Shown here: piece after piece, positions 34,303-42,660 of the stretch | Layout: each line of letters begins with the position of its first letter | How positions within the stretch are numbered: the first letter of the stretch is position 1 | DNA from: Thermococcus sp. M36 | GTDB lineage: Archaea > Methanobacteriota_B > Thermococci > Thermococcales > Thermococcaceae | Direction of reading: 5' to 3' | DNA length: 64,000 nt | Assembly (NCBI RefSeq): GCF_012027355.1 | Contig: NZ_SNUH01000001.1 | Coordinates: 434,001 to 498,000, forward strand | Notes under the pieces: model-generated | What the model saw: the letters and a program-made list of their open reading frames with translations, nothing else | The model's database searches: none | Told to the model about the DNA's origin: nothing | Made by a program: the position numbers and the translations under genes

Positions 34303-34738
34303 CATGGGGCTCATAGTCAAAACGACCGCGAGGGCCACCATTCCCCTCATCGGCATATTCGGCGCCTACGTGGTCTCACACGGTCACCTAACACCTGGAG
34401 GCGGCTTCCAAGGAGGTGCGACGATAGCCGGGGCGGGGATACTGTTCCTCATAGCCTTCGGCTTCGGCGAGATGAGGAAGAGGTACGACCACCACATTTA
34501 CTCAGCTCTTGAAGGTCTTGGAGGCCTGGTCTTCCTCGGCATGGCCATGCTCGGCCTGGGAGTTGCGTTCTTCTACAACACGCTCTGGCACAGTGGGCCG
34601 TTCTTCGACGGCCAGCCGGGAACGCTGCTTTCAGCGGGATACCTTCCCATAATGAACCTCGCCGTCGGCCTGAAGGTCTTCGCGGGACTGATCAGCGCGA
34701 TGGTGGCGATAGCCGCTTACAGGAGGTGGAAAGAGTGA
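34292..34738 (+). CDS. mbhF: Hydrogenase subunit MbhF (MrpB-like)
   Basis: This 148-residue MrpB-type protein has four helices with the signature SHGHLTPGGGFQGGATIAGA. ATG at 34286 or 34292 is possible; GGAGGAGGG at 34277-34285 favours 34292 (MKSDMGLIVKT). It is part of the antiporter module. Confidence 0.9.
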   Translation: MKSDMGLIVKTTARATIPLIGIFGAYVVSHGHLTPGGGFQGGATIAGAGILFLIAFGFGEMRKRYDHHIYSALEGLGGLVFLGMAMLGLGVAFFYNTLWHSGPFFDGQPGTLLSAGYLPIMNLAVGLKVFAGLISAMVAIAAYRRWKE

Positions 34739-35094
34739 TCCCGTTCCAGTTCATCACCGCTTTCCTCATGATAGCAATGGGAATCTACGCGTTCCTCTAC
34801 AAGAGGAACCTCATCAAGCTCATCCTGGCCCTCAACGTCATCGACTCCGGAATACACCTGCTCCTCATAAGCTTCGGTTACAGGATAGAGCTCGGCCAGA
34901 TACCCACGGCACCCATCTACACCGGCTACGAGACCGTGAAGAGCGCCATGGTGGCTCCGCTGCCCCAGGCGCTCACCCTTACCAGCATAGTCATAGGAGT
35001 CTGTGTCCTCGCACTTGCTATGGCCCTCACGATAAACGCCTACAGGCACTACGGAAGCCTCGACGTTAACAAGCTCAGGAGGTTGAGAGGATGA
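34735..35094 (+). CDS. mbhG: Hydrogenase subunit MbhG (MrpC/NuoK-like)
   Basis: This 119-residue protein has three helices and is homologous to MrpC and to NuoK of complex I (FLYKRNLIKLILALNVIDSG and PLPQALTLTSIVIGVCV). It starts at GTG 34735 overlapping the mbhF stop, with AGGAGGTGGAAAGA just upstream. Confidence 0.92.
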   Translation: MIPFQFITAFLMIAMGIYAFLYKRNLIKLILALNVIDSGIHLLLISFGYRIELGQIPTAPIYTGYETVKSAMVAPLPQALTLTSIVIGVCVLALAMALTINAYRHYGSLDVNKLRRLRG

Positions 35095-36629
35095 ACGTCC
35101 TGCCGTACCTCATCATAGTCCCCCTCTTCGGAGCGTTCGCGCTCCCGATGGTCGGCCTCGCAGGAAAGAAGGCCAGGGAGCTGTGGGCAGTACTCATCAC
35201 CGCCATCACGCTCGGCGTCGCGGCTGAGCTGTTCTACACCGTATGGAAGGGCGGCGAGATAATAGTGTACACGCTGGGTGCAGAGAGCCCGCTCGGCCAA
35301 GGCGTGCCCTTCCCGATAAGGATAGTCTGGGAGGTCGACCTGCTGGCTGCACTGTTCATCCTCATGGTGGCCTTCGTGGCCTTCGTGGCGGTGCTCTACT
35401 CCACCGAGTACATGAGCCATGATACCGGGCTCGAAAAGTACTACGCCCTCATACTCCTCCTTGAGGTCGGAATGCTCGGTATAGCCATGACCGGCGACCT
35501 CTTCAACTTCTACGTGTTCATGGAGATAATGAGCATAGCTGGCTACGCTCTGGTAGCTTTCAGGAACGACACCTGGGAGGGCATAGAGGCCGGCATAAAG
35601 TACATGTTCGTGGGGTCCATCGCGAGCAGCTTCATCCTCCTCGGAATAGTGCTCCTCTACGGCCAGTACGGAACGCTGACGATGGCCTACCTAGCCAAGA
35701 TGATAGCCGAGAACCCGACGTTCACCGCCAAGGTGGCCCTCGGACTCCTCATCGGAGGGCTGCTCTTCAAGAGCGGTGCGGTTCCAGTCCACATGTGGCT
35801 CGCCGATGCCCACCCGGCAGCACCGAGCTCAATCAGCGCCATGCTCTCCGGCCTGGTCATCAAGATAGGTGGCACCTACGCCCTGGCCAGGATGGCCTTC
35901 AGCGTCTTCAGCACAGGCATAGACACCAAGACCGTAGGGTGGATCATAATACTCTTTGCCTGCGTTACCCTAATAGTAGGCAACGCGATGGCTGTAATCC
36001 AGACGGACATGAAGAGGCTCTTTGCCTTCTCCAGTGTGGGCCAGATTGGATACATCCTCCTCGGAACCGGAATAGGCTTGGCCGCCTACGGAAGCGATGT
36101 TGGAAACATCGCCCTCGCTGGAGCGATATACCACACCGTCAACCACGCCGTCATAAAGGCGCTCCTCTTCCTGGTTGCTGGAGCCGTCATCCACCAGCTC
36201 GGAACCAAGAACCTCAACGAGCTCAGTGGAATCGCCAGAAAGATGCCCGTGACGAGCTTCGCATTCCTTATCGGCGCCGCAGCGATAATAGGCCTCCCGC
36301 CGATGAACGGCTTTGCCAGCAAGTGGCTCATCTACGAGAGCTCGGCGCTCTTCAACCCGCTGGTGGCTGTCATAGCGGTGATAGGCACCGCCTTCAGCCT
36401 CGCGGCCTACATAAGGGTGCTCTTCACCTTCCTCGGGAGGCCCAGCGAGAGGGTCATGGACGCAAGGGAGCCAGGAAAGGCCATGCTTGTGCCGATGCTC
36501 CTCCTCGTGGCCGTTATAATAGTCATGGGGCTCTTCCCGTGGTTCATCAGCGACCGGATCATGATACCTGCCGCAAAGATGCTCGAAAACGCCGGAGCGT
36601 ACATAACCGCCGTACTGGGGGGTGCGTGA
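35091..36629 (+). CDS. mbhH: Hydrogenase subunit MbhH (MrpD/NuoL-M-N-like antiporter)
   Basis: This 512-residue membrane protein has about 14 helices of the complex I antiporter family. Conserved ion-path stretches are YYALILLLEVGMLGIAMTGD, FKSGAVPVHMWLADAHPAAP (the Lys and His of the discontinuous helix) and FAFSSVGQIGYILLG. It moves ions using redox energy from the hydrogenase arm. ATGA overlap with mbhG. Confidence 0.94.
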   Translation: MNVLPYLIIVPLFGAFALPMVGLAGKKARELWAVLITAITLGVAAELFYTVWKGGEIIVYTLGAESPLGQGVPFPIRIVWEVDLLAALFILMVAFVAFVAVLYSTEYMSHDTGLEKYYALILLLEVGMLGIAMTGDLFNFYVFMEIMSIAGYALVAFRNDTWEGIEAGIKYMFVGSIASSFILLGIVLLYGQYGTLTMAYLAKMIAENPTFTAKVALGLLIGGLLFKSGAVPVHMWLADAHPAAPSSISAMLSGLVIKIGGTYALARMAFSVFSTGIDTKTVGWIIILFACVTLIVGNAMAVIQTDMKRLFAFSSVGQIGYILLGTGIGLAAYGSDVGNIALAGAIYHTVNHAVIKALLFLVAGAVIHQLGTKNLNELSGIARKMPVTSFAFLIGAAAIIGLPPMNGFASKWLIYESSALFNPLVAVIAVIGTAFSLAAYIRVLFTFLGRPSERVMDAREPGKAMLVPMLLLVAVIIVMGLFPWFISDRIMIPAAKMLENAGAYITAVLGGA

Positions 36630-36630
36630 A

Positions 36631-36978
36631 ATGTTCGGCTACTGGGACGCTCTCTACTTCGTTTACGTTTTCATCATAGGCCTGATCATCTCGTACATGC
36701 TCTACAAGTGGGCTGAGAGGTCGAGTACTGGAACTAGGAGAACCGGGGATGGAACCAAGATATTTCTCAGCGGTGAGGATCAGGACAACGTTATCCCGCA
36801 GTTCGAGCACTTCCAGGGCTACGTCACTGGAAGGCACGTCATGTGGGGCCTCATCAGAGGGATCCACAGGCTCTTCCTGGTCTTCCGCAGGGAGCACACC
36901 GGTCTCTTGAGCGACTACGTCAGCTACCTGCTCGTCACGACGGCGATAGTGGTGGGGGCCCTGATAGTCTGGGGATGA
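36631..36978 (+). CDS. mbhI: Hydrogenase linker subunit MbhI
   Basis: This 115-residue protein has one helix at each end (ALYFVYVFIIGLIISYML and YVSYLLVTTAIVVGALIVW) and a soluble middle (FLSGEDQDNVIP). MbhI links the antiporter and hydrogenase modules and occurs in MBH but not Mbx complexes. ATG 36631 follows GGGGGGTGCGTGAA; a GTG 9 bases earlier overlaps the ribosome binding site. Confidence 0.88.
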   Translation: MFGYWDALYFVYVFIIGLIISYMLYKWAERSSTGTRRTGDGTKIFLSGEDQDNVIPQFEHFQGYVTGRHVMWGLIRGIHRLFLVFRREHTGLLSDYVSYLLVTTAIVVGALIVWG

Positions 36979-36992
36979 GGAGGTGAAAAGGT

Positions 36993-37517
36993 ATGGCCAT
37001 TAAAGTTCACGCCCACGACGCCCATACCGGCGGCATGAACTCCTCCCAGCGCGAGAGGCTTGAGAAAGAGATATCGAAGCTGTGCAGGTACATAGGAAGA
37101 TCACCATGGGTTTTCCACGTTAACAGCGGCTCGTGCAACGGGTGCGACATCGAGATAATAGCCGTCCTGACACCGCGCTACGACGCGGAGCGCTTCGGTG
37201 TAAAGCTAGCCGGGACGCCGAGGCATGCCGACATACTGCTCGTTACCGGCCCCGTCACCAACCAGAGCCTTGAGAGGGTCAAGCTGGTCTACGAGCAGAC
37301 CCCCGACCCGAAGGTGGTAGTGGCAGTCGGAGCGTGCCCCACCGGCGGAAGCGTGTTCTTCGAGAGCCCCTTCACCAACGCACCGCTGGACAAACACATA
37401 CCGGTGGACGTCTTCGTCCCGGGCTGCCCGCCGAGACCTGAGGCCATACTGCACGGCGTCGTGCTCGGCCTTCAGAAGCTGATTGAGAAGATTGAAGGGA
37501 AGGAGGTAGGGAAATGA
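36993..37517 (+). CDS. mbhJ: [NiFe] hydrogenase small subunit MbhJ (NuoB-like)
   Basis: This 174-residue protein binds the proximal [4Fe-4S] cluster. Ligands are Cys 48 and 51 (SGSCNGCDIE) and the cysteines of VGACPTGG and PGCPPRP. It has a 40-residue N-terminal extension that the second-operon copy lacks. It is the first gene of the hydrogenase arm, 14 bases after mbhI with its own ribosome binding site (GAGGAGGTG). Confidence 0.94.
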   Translation: MAIKVHAHDAHTGGMNSSQRERLEKEISKLCRYIGRSPWVFHVNSGSCNGCDIEIIAVLTPRYDAERFGVKLAGTPRHADILLVTGPVTNQSLERVKLVYEQTPDPKVVVAVGACPTGGSVFFESPFTNAPLDKHIPVDVFVPGCPPRPEAILHGVVLGLQKLIEKIEGKEVGK

Positions 37518-38041
37518 ACGTTGACGAGTTCATCAGGGTTTTCGGCGAGAGGTTCCCTGAGGCGGAGATAAGGGTCAGCGAGAACAAGCAGCCCCACCCG
37601 AGGAAGAGGGTGTGGGTTACGGTCGAGAGGGAGAAGTTCCATGACGCGATGGCGTTCATAAAGGAGCTCGATCCGACGGCCCAGTTCTCCATAATCATCG
37701 CCAGGGACGCCGGCGAGACGCTTGAGGCAAAGTACCACATGGAGCTATTCTGGGAGGAGGGCGAGAGCATCTCGCTCATAGTCGGCACCAGCGTCCCCAA
37801 GGACGACCCAAAGCTCCCGACCGTTACAGACGTCTTCCCGAGCGCTCTGCCCTACGAGAGGGAAGTCCAGGAGTTCTACGGACTGTTCTTTGAGGGAATT
37901 CCCGACCCCAGAAGGCTCTTCCTCCCGGACGACTGGCCCGAAGGTGTCTACCCGCTCAGGCTGGACGATACAGGCATCAAGCCGGAGATGGTGAAGAACG
38001 CCGGCCACCCGTACAAAATGAAGAGGGAGGGCTCGAAATGA
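37514..38041 (+). CDS. mbhK: Hydrogenase subunit MbhK (NuoC-like, 30 kDa)
   Basis: This 175-residue soluble protein of the complex I 30-kDa family has the conserved FPSALPYEREVQEFYGLFFEG (read in two parts) and RRLFLPDDWPEGVYPLR near the C-terminus. It packs against the large subunit MbhL. ATGA overlaps on both sides. Confidence 0.92.
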   Translation: MNVDEFIRVFGERFPEAEIRVSENKQPHPRKRVWVTVEREKFHDAMAFIKELDPTAQFSIIIARDAGETLEAKYHMELFWEEGESISLIVGTSVPKDDPKLPTVTDVFPSALPYEREVQEFYGLFFEGIPDPRRLFLPDDWPEGVYPLRLDDTGIKPEMVKNAGHPYKMKREGSK

Positions 38042-39333
38042 ACGAGAGGATTGAGTACTGGGTCAAGATACCCATCGGACCCATTCACCCGGCTCTTGAG
38101 GAGCCGGAGAAGTTCATCATAACACTAGACGGAGAGAGGATAATCAACGTCGACGTCAAGCTCGGCTACAACCTGAGGGGAATAGAGTGGATAGCCCTGA
38201 GAAGGAACTACATCCAGATACTCTACCTGGCAGAGAGAATGTGCGGCATCTGCTCATTCTCCCACAACCACACCTACTCCAGAGCGGTAGAGGAGATGGC
38301 CGGCATAGTGGTTCCTGAGAGGGCCGAGTATATCCGCGTAATCGTCGGCGAGCTGGAGAGAATACACTCCCACCTGCTCAACCTCGGTGTAGTTGGCCAC
38401 GCCATAGGCTACGACACCGTCCTGCACCTCACATGGCTCGCCAGAGAGCGCGTTATGGACATACTTGAGTTCATCGGCGGCAACAGGGTCAACTACGCCG
38501 TCAACATGATAGGCGGCGTTAGGAGGGACATTGGGGAGAAGCACATCAGGGCAATAATGGACATGATAGACTACTACCGCAGGGAGGTCATGCCCAAGAT
38601 AGAGGAGGTCTTCCTCTACGACCCGACCGTCGAGGCCCGCTTAAGGGACGCGGGCGTTATTCCAAAGAGGATAGCAATCGAGTACAGCGCCCAGGGGCCC
38701 ACCGCGAGGGGAAGCGGCGTCAAGAAGGACGTCCGCTACAACGAGAAGCTCGGCGTTTATCCCGACCTCGGAGTGAAGCCGATAACCCCCAAGGAGTTCA
38801 CCGGTGTCATCAAGGGGGACGTCTTCGACAGGATGGTCGTCAGGGTCGGGGAGATATGGCAGAGCCTTGAGCTCATCGAGAGGGCCATAGACCAGATGCC
38901 AGAGGGCAAGATAAAGGCCGTCCCCAAGGACAACGCCCTCCTCTTCCAGCTCAAGAAGGCAGAGGGGGAGGGAATAGGCAGGTACGAGGCTCCGAGAGGA
39001 GAGCTCATCCACTACGTCATGGCCCAGAAGGGCAAGGACGTCCCGGCGAGGTGGAAGATGAGGGAGCCGACCTTCCCCAACCTGTTCGCGATAGCCAGGG
39101 CATTGGTAGGCGAGCAGGTCGCCGACGTCCCGGTCGCGATAGCCTCAATAGACCCGTGCCTGAGCTGTACCGACAGGGTCGCGGTTATCGATGCAAATAC
39201 CGGAAGGAAGAAGGTTCTCACCGAGAGGGACCTTCTCAGGCTCTCCATTGAGAAGACGAGGGAGATCAACCCCAACGTAAAGGCCAGACCCGAAGTAGTT
39301 GGAGTAGGATGCCCGAGGGGTGGTGGACTATGA
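38038..39333 (+). CDS. mbhL: [NiFe] hydrogenase large subunit MbhL (NuoD-like)
   Basis: This 431-residue catalytic subunit should reduce protons to H2 with ferredoxin electrons. The four cysteines expected to hold NiFe are present: Cys 69/72 (ERMCGICSFSHNH) and Cys 374/377 (DPCLSCTDR). A C-terminal tail of about 50 residues follows DPCLSCTDR; such tails are removed by a maturation protease once nickel is loaded. This Arg-type motif is as in energy-converting hydrogenases. It is the better match of the two operons to canonical MBH. Confidence 0.95.
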   Translation: MNERIEYWVKIPIGPIHPALEEPEKFIITLDGERIINVDVKLGYNLRGIEWIALRRNYIQILYLAERMCGICSFSHNHTYSRAVEEMAGIVVPERAEYIRVIVGELERIHSHLLNLGVVGHAIGYDTVLHLTWLARERVMDILEFIGGNRVNYAVNMIGGVRRDIGEKHIRAIMDMIDYYRREVMPKIEEVFLYDPTVEARLRDAGVIPKRIAIEYSAQGPTARGSGVKKDVRYNEKLGVYPDLGVKPITPKEFTGVIKGDVFDRMVVRVGEIWQSLELIERAIDQMPEGKIKAVPKDNALLFQLKKAEGEGIGRYEAPRGELIHYVMAQKGKDVPARWKMREPTFPNLFAIARALVGEQVADVPVAIASIDPCLSCTDRVAVIDANTGRKKVLTERDLLRLSIEKTREINPNVKARPEVVGVGCPRGGGL

Positions 39334-40319
39334 ACCTCCTCTACGCTACCCTTGGATTCATAGGGGTTTACATCTACGTCTCGCTCGCGTCACTGCTCTG
39401 GGGAGGAGTGGACAGGAAGCTCGTCGCGAGGATGCAGAGGAGAATAGGGCCCCCGCTGCTCCAGCCCTTCTACGACTTCCTGAAGCTGGTGAGCAAAGAG
39501 TCAATAATCCCAAGGGACGCCAACAGGTTCTTTGAGCTGGCCCCGGTCATGGCGCTCGCGACCTCAATAGCGCTCCTAGCCTACACGCCGCTCGGCTTCG
39601 AGCCTATCTTCGGGACGAAGGGCGACGTCATAGTCTTCATATACCTGCTTACCCTCATAGGATTCCTCCGCGTGGTCGGTGCCGTCAGCTCGGGCTCCCC
39701 CTACGCCCAGATTGGCGCCCAGAGGGAGATGGCCCTCCTTGCGTCAAGGGAGGCCCCCATGATGCTCGCCCTCTTTGCAATCCTCTGGCGCCTCAGCGAG
39801 CTCGGCGTTACCAAGCCCTTCAGCATGGGCACGTTCTACGAGCACAGCATCTGGGAGCTGGGGACGCCCCTCAGCCTCATAGGGACGTTCATACTCCTCT
39901 TCGTCTTCCTAGCCTGGCTCGCCAGCGAGATAGAGGTGGGCTACTTCAACATACCAGAGGCGGAGACGGAGCTCGCTGAAGGCCCTATGGCCGAGTACAG
40001 CGGCAGACACCTGGCGATATTCGAGCTCACCAACGCCATAAAGGCCTTCGTGAGTGCGAGCCTCGTCGTGGCAATATTCTTCCCGTGGGGGATTTCCGGC
40101 TACCTCGGCCTCACCGGGGTTTCCGCGATGGTGGTGGAGCTCATCTTCCACACCCTCAAGGTATTTGCCGTGCTCTTCGTCAGCATGAGCATCTTCAGGG
40201 CCATAACGGGAAGGCTCAGGATAAACCAGGCGGTGAACATGTTCTGGACGAGGCTCCTGCCGGCGGCAGTAGTCGGGGCGCTGCTCCTGGCCATTGACAC
40301 CCTGGGGGTGATAGCATGA
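39330..40319 (+). CDS. mbhM: Hydrogenase membrane anchor MbhM (NuoH-like)
   Basis: This 329-residue membrane protein has about eight helices and complex I NuoH marks: RMQRRIGPPLLQPFYDFLKL, IGAQREMALLASREAPMML and AEAETELAEGPMAEYSGRH. It anchors the hydrogenase arm and starts the ion path. ATG 39330 overlaps the mbhL stop; an upstream in-frame start lies in mbhL. Confidence 0.94.
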   Translation: MNLLYATLGFIGVYIYVSLASLLWGGVDRKLVARMQRRIGPPLLQPFYDFLKLVSKESIIPRDANRFFELAPVMALATSIALLAYTPLGFEPIFGTKGDVIVFIYLLTLIGFLRVVGAVSSGSPYAQIGAQREMALLASREAPMMLALFAILWRLSELGVTKPFSMGTFYEHSIWELGTPLSLIGTFILLFVFLAWLASEIEVGYFNIPEAETELAEGPMAEYSGRHLAIFELTNAIKAFVSASLVVAIFFPWGISGYLGLTGVSAMVVELIFHTLKVFAVLFVSMSIFRAITGRLRINQAVNMFWTRLLPAAVVGALLLAIDTLGVIA

Positions 40320-40741
40320 AGGTTCCACCGACCCTCTCCACCGTCCTCGGAAACCTCTTCAAGAAGCCTGCAACCAACCCATTCCCTGAGAGCGAGCCAG
40401 TGCCGGTTCCGGAGGGGTTCAGGGGCAAGCTCAACTACGACGTCGAGAAGTGCGTCGGCTGCAGGCTGTGCATCATGGTCTGCCCCGCCGGCGTCATAGA
40501 GTACGTTCCAGAGGTCAGGAAGGTTACCTTCTGGCTCGGAAGGTGCGTCTTCTGCGCCCAGTGTGTCGACGTCTGCCCTGTCAATGCACTCTGGATGAGC
40601 GACGAGTTCCTGCTGGCGACCACCGACAAGTACGAGGACAACCTCATGTGGTTCCACGGGGAGGAGATCGAAGAGTTCAAAAAGAAGCTTGAGGAGCAGA
40701 AGAAGGCCAAGGAGGCCGCCAAGAAGCCGGCGGCCAAATGA
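40316..40741 (+). CDS. mbhN: Hydrogenase ferredoxin-like subunit MbhN (NuoI-like)
   Basis: This 141-residue electron-input subunit has two [4Fe-4S] motifs: Cys 46, 49, 52, 56 (CVGCRLCIMVCPAG) and Cys 77, 80, 83, 87 (CVFCAQCVDVCPV). It takes electrons from ferredoxin and passes them to MbhJ. The Lys/Glu/Ala-rich C-terminal tail looks disordered. It is the last gene of the first operon and is followed by a T-rich stretch. Confidence 0.94.
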   Translation: MKVPPTLSTVLGNLFKKPATNPFPESEPVPVPEGFRGKLNYDVEKCVGCRLCIMVCPAGVIEYVPEVRKVTFWLGRCVFCAQCVDVCPVNALWMSDEFLLATTDKYEDNLMWFHGEEIEEFKKKLEEQKKAKEAAKKPAAK

Positions 40742-40745
40742 GGCC

Positions 40746-40764
40746 ATTGCTTTTCTTTTTCATC
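40746..40764 (+). terminator. T-rich terminator after first hydrogenase operon
   Basis: TTGCTTTTCTTTTTC lies just after the mbhN stop. Runs of T of this type end transcription in Thermococcales. The next operon has its own promoter, which supports a stop here. Confidence 0.5.
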
Positions 40765-40868
40765 CGCCAATGTACTTTTATGAGCTTTAGTATACCAAAT
40801 AATACTACGGAGTGCAGTTTTCTGTACCTTTGTAAAGATATGTGCTCTTTATGTTTGTCAAATTTCTG

Positions 40869-40885
40869 GTTATTAACCATTTGTT
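40869..40885 (+). promoter_or_regulatory. SurR operator (perfect GTTn3AACn5GTT) upstream of second hydrogenase operon
   Basis: GTTATTAACCATTTGTT matches all nine fixed bases of the extended SurR site. It ends about 12 bases upstream of the TATA box, a spacing suited to activation. Confidence 0.8.
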
Positions 40886-40896
40886 TTAGAAACCCA

Positions 40897-40907
40897 TTTA
40901 TAAAAAT
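40897..40907 (+). promoter_or_regulatory. TATA box of second hydrogenase operon
   Basis: TTTATAAAAAT is preceded by the BRE-like AAACCCA. Expected transcription start is about 40928-40933, in GATTTGGGCG. The whole 40742-40981 gap is AT-rich apart from the leader. Confidence 0.65.
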
Positions 40908-40931
40908 TTTATCAATTCAAGAATGAGATTT

Positions 40932-40946
40932 GGGCGAAATACGCCC
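40932..40946 (+). promoter_or_regulatory. Short hairpin at the expected 5' end of the second hydrogenase mRNA
   Basis: GGGCG-AAATA-CGCCC is a perfect 5-bp stem with a 5-base loop, placed at the expected transcription start and just before the second SurR site. It could protect the mRNA end or act as an operator; the first operon has no equivalent at this place. Confidence 0.4.
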
Positions 40947-40953
40947 GGTCCGA

Positions 40954-40970
40954 GTTCAAAACCAAAAGTT
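40954..40970 (+). promoter_or_regulatory. Second perfect SurR operator, in the leader of the second hydrogenase operon
   Basis: GTTCAAAACCAAAAGTT matches the extended SurR consensus fully. It lies downstream of the expected start site and 12 bases before the ATG, the same place as the imperfect site of the first operon (both share AACCAAAAGT). Binding here would be expected to repress. Confidence 0.8.
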
Positions 40971-40981
40971 GAGGTGGGAAA

Positions 40982-41485
40982 ATGGGATTTGCCGCATCGT
41001 TCCTATGGTCCCTCATTGTCTACCTCCTGCTGACGGCCGGCTCCGGTAGCATCGTGGCATGGAGCCCAGCGGAGCTGGTGGCCGGAGTGATTATTGCGGC
41101 GATAATAGGATACGCAACGAAGGACGTAATGGACGAAAGGATCGGCTACTTCTTCAGTCCGAAGCGGTGGCTGCTGTTCGCCGTCTACGCAGTCGGGCCG
41201 TTCTTCTTTGCCATGGCGAAGGCCAACCTCGACGTCGCCTACAGGGTCATAACAGGGAAGATCCGGCCGGGAATTGTGAAGATATCGCCCGGCCTGACGA
41301 GGGACGAGGCAAAGACCCTCCTGGCCAACTCGATAACCCTGACGCCGGGAACTTTCACGCTGGAGATAGACGATGAGGGCAACTTCTACGTCCACTGGAT
41401 AAACGTGCCGCCCGGAAAGGAGAAGCCCACACCCGAAGAGTTGTGCGGATACCTTCCAAAATGGGCAAGGAGGATTGCGGAATGA
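40982..41485 (+). CDS. Second-operon MbhA paralogue (MrpE-like)
   Basis: This 167-residue protein parallels MbhA at 32615: two N-terminal helices, then AKANLDVAYRVITGKIRPGI and NSITLTPGTFTLEIDD. GAGGTGGGAAA precedes the ATG. It opens a second complete 14-gene operon in the same order as the first. Confidence 0.92.
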   Translation: MGFAASFLWSLIVYLLLTAGSGSIVAWSPAELVAGVIIAAIIGYATKDVMDERIGYFFSPKRWLLFAVYAVGPFFFAMAKANLDVAYRVITGKIRPGIVKISPGLTRDEAKTLLANSITLTPGTFTLEIDDEGNFYVHWINVPPGKEKPTPEELCGYLPKWARRIAE

Positions 41486-41781
41486 CGGTCAATGGGGTGT
41501 TTATAGGGGCGATGATACTGCTTCTCTTCTCGGCCATGCTGACGCTGATAAGGCTCCTCGCGGGGCCAACCATACCGGACAGAGCCGTTGCGCTCGACTC
41601 CATGACGACGACCACCGCCGGCGCGATGGTTCTCTACGGCGTTATAACAAGACAGGCGGTCTTCATCGACGTCGCGCTCGTCTACGCGGTTCTCAGCTAC
41701 ATAGCGACGCTTTACATAGCCCGCTACCTCGTGAAGAAGAGGGTCGGAATAGCCGAGAGGCCGGAGGGTGAGGCCTCATGA
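41482..41781 (+). CDS. Second-operon MbhB paralogue (MrpF-like)
   Basis: This 99-residue protein has three helices with LRLLAGPTIPDRAVALD (read as IRLLAGPTIPDRAVALDSM) and IDVALVYAVLSYIATLYIA. It is longer at the C-terminus than the first copy (87), adding a basic tail. ATGA overlap with the preceding gene. Confidence 0.92.
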   Translation: MTVNGVFIGAMILLLFSAMLTLIRLLAGPTIPDRAVALDSMTTTTAGAMVLYGVITRQAVFIDVALVYAVLSYIATLYIARYLVKKRVGIAERPEGEAS

Positions 41782-42131
41782 TAGAGTGGATAATAGGGAT
41801 TTTCCTAGCAATCGGGGTGTTCTTCAACCTGCTGGCCAGCGTCGGGATACTTCGCTTCCCGGACGTTTACACCAGGATACATGCGGCCACGAAGTGCACC
41901 ACCTTCGGGACGATTTTCATAGTGCTCGCGACGGTTACATACTCGGTTTACAGCTACTACTGGATTCAGAAAGACCCCGCTTGGATAACCATAGGGATAC
42001 ACTCCGCCCTAGTCGTGATATTCCTCGTTCTCACCAACCCCGTCGGGGCACATGCCATAGGCCGCGCCGCCAGAAAGTCCGGGATAGCCCCCTACGGGGC
42101 CGTTATAGACGAGCTGGAGGGAAAGCTATGA
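41778..42131 (+). CDS. Second-operon MbhC paralogue (MrpG-like)
   Basis: This 117-residue protein has three helices and the MrpG marks FPDVYTRIHAATKCTTFGTI and VLTNPVGAHAIGRAAR. ATGA overlaps on both sides keep it tightly coupled to its neighbours. Confidence 0.92.
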   Translation: MIEWIIGIFLAIGVFFNLLASVGILRFPDVYTRIHAATKCTTFGTIFIVLATVTYSVYSYYWIQKDPAWITIGIHSALVVIFLVLTNPVGAHAIGRAARKSGIAPYGAVIDELEGKL

Positions 42132-42391
42132 ACTTCGAGGAGCTGTTCTGGGCGATTCAGGTGCTCGTTGGGATAGGGCTCCTAACCTCGGCGATAGCGG
42201 CGATACGCTTCAAGAACCTGGTCTCAGCCGTGATAGCGATGGCCGTCTTCAGCCTCATCCTCTCGCTGGAGTTCTACGTGCTCCAGGCGCCCGATGTCGC
42301 CATAGCGGAGGCAGGCGTTGGGGCCGGCCTCACGACCGCCATGTACCTCCTCGCTATAAAGAACACAACCGACGAGGAGGTGATAGAATGA
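42128..42391 (+). CDS. Second-operon MbhD paralogue (DUF4040)
   Basis: This 87-residue protein has three helices and LEFYVLQAPDVAIAEAGVGA, the same core as MbhD. The start ATG 42128 overlaps the stop of the MrpG-like gene; longer upstream readings are out of frame with real sequence. Confidence 0.91.
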   Translation: MNFEELFWAIQVLVGIGLLTSAIAAIRFKNLVSAVIAMAVFSLILSLEFYVLQAPDVAIAEAGVGAGLTTAMYLLAIKNTTDEEVIE

Positions 42392-42660
42392 GGAAAGCCC
42401 TCGGTCTCTTCGCGTTCATAGGCTTCACCCTCTTCCTCATAGCCGCCGCCATGAGCCTCAGGCCCTTCGGGGAGCCTGTTCACACTGACATGGACGCATA
42501 CTTCATCGGGCACGCCCAGGCGGAGGCTTCGGCAAACAACGTCATCACGAGCATAGTCTTCGACTACAGGGGATTTGATACCCTCGGCGAGGCGACCGTC
42601 CTCTTCACGGCCGTTGCCGGTGTATTGATGGCCCTCAGGCGTAAGGGGGTGAAGACATGA
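42388..42660 (+). CDS. Second-operon MbhE paralogue
   Basis: This 90-residue protein has two helices with NVITSIVFDYRGFDTLGEAT and VLFTAVAGVLMAL, matching MbhE. It is 10 residues shorter than the first copy, lacking the acidic tail. ATGA overlaps. Confidence 0.9.
   Translation: MRKALGLFAFIGFTLFLIAAAMSLRPFGEPVHTDMDAYFIGHAQAEASANNVITSIVFDYRGFDTLGEATVLFTAVAGVLMALRRKGVKT

Noticed and set aside
39200-39333. Long tail after DPCLSCTDR in MbhL as a frameshift
   Set aside because: Large subunits are made with a C-terminal extension removed on maturation; the tail is in frame and ends in the usual 4-base overlap with mbhM.
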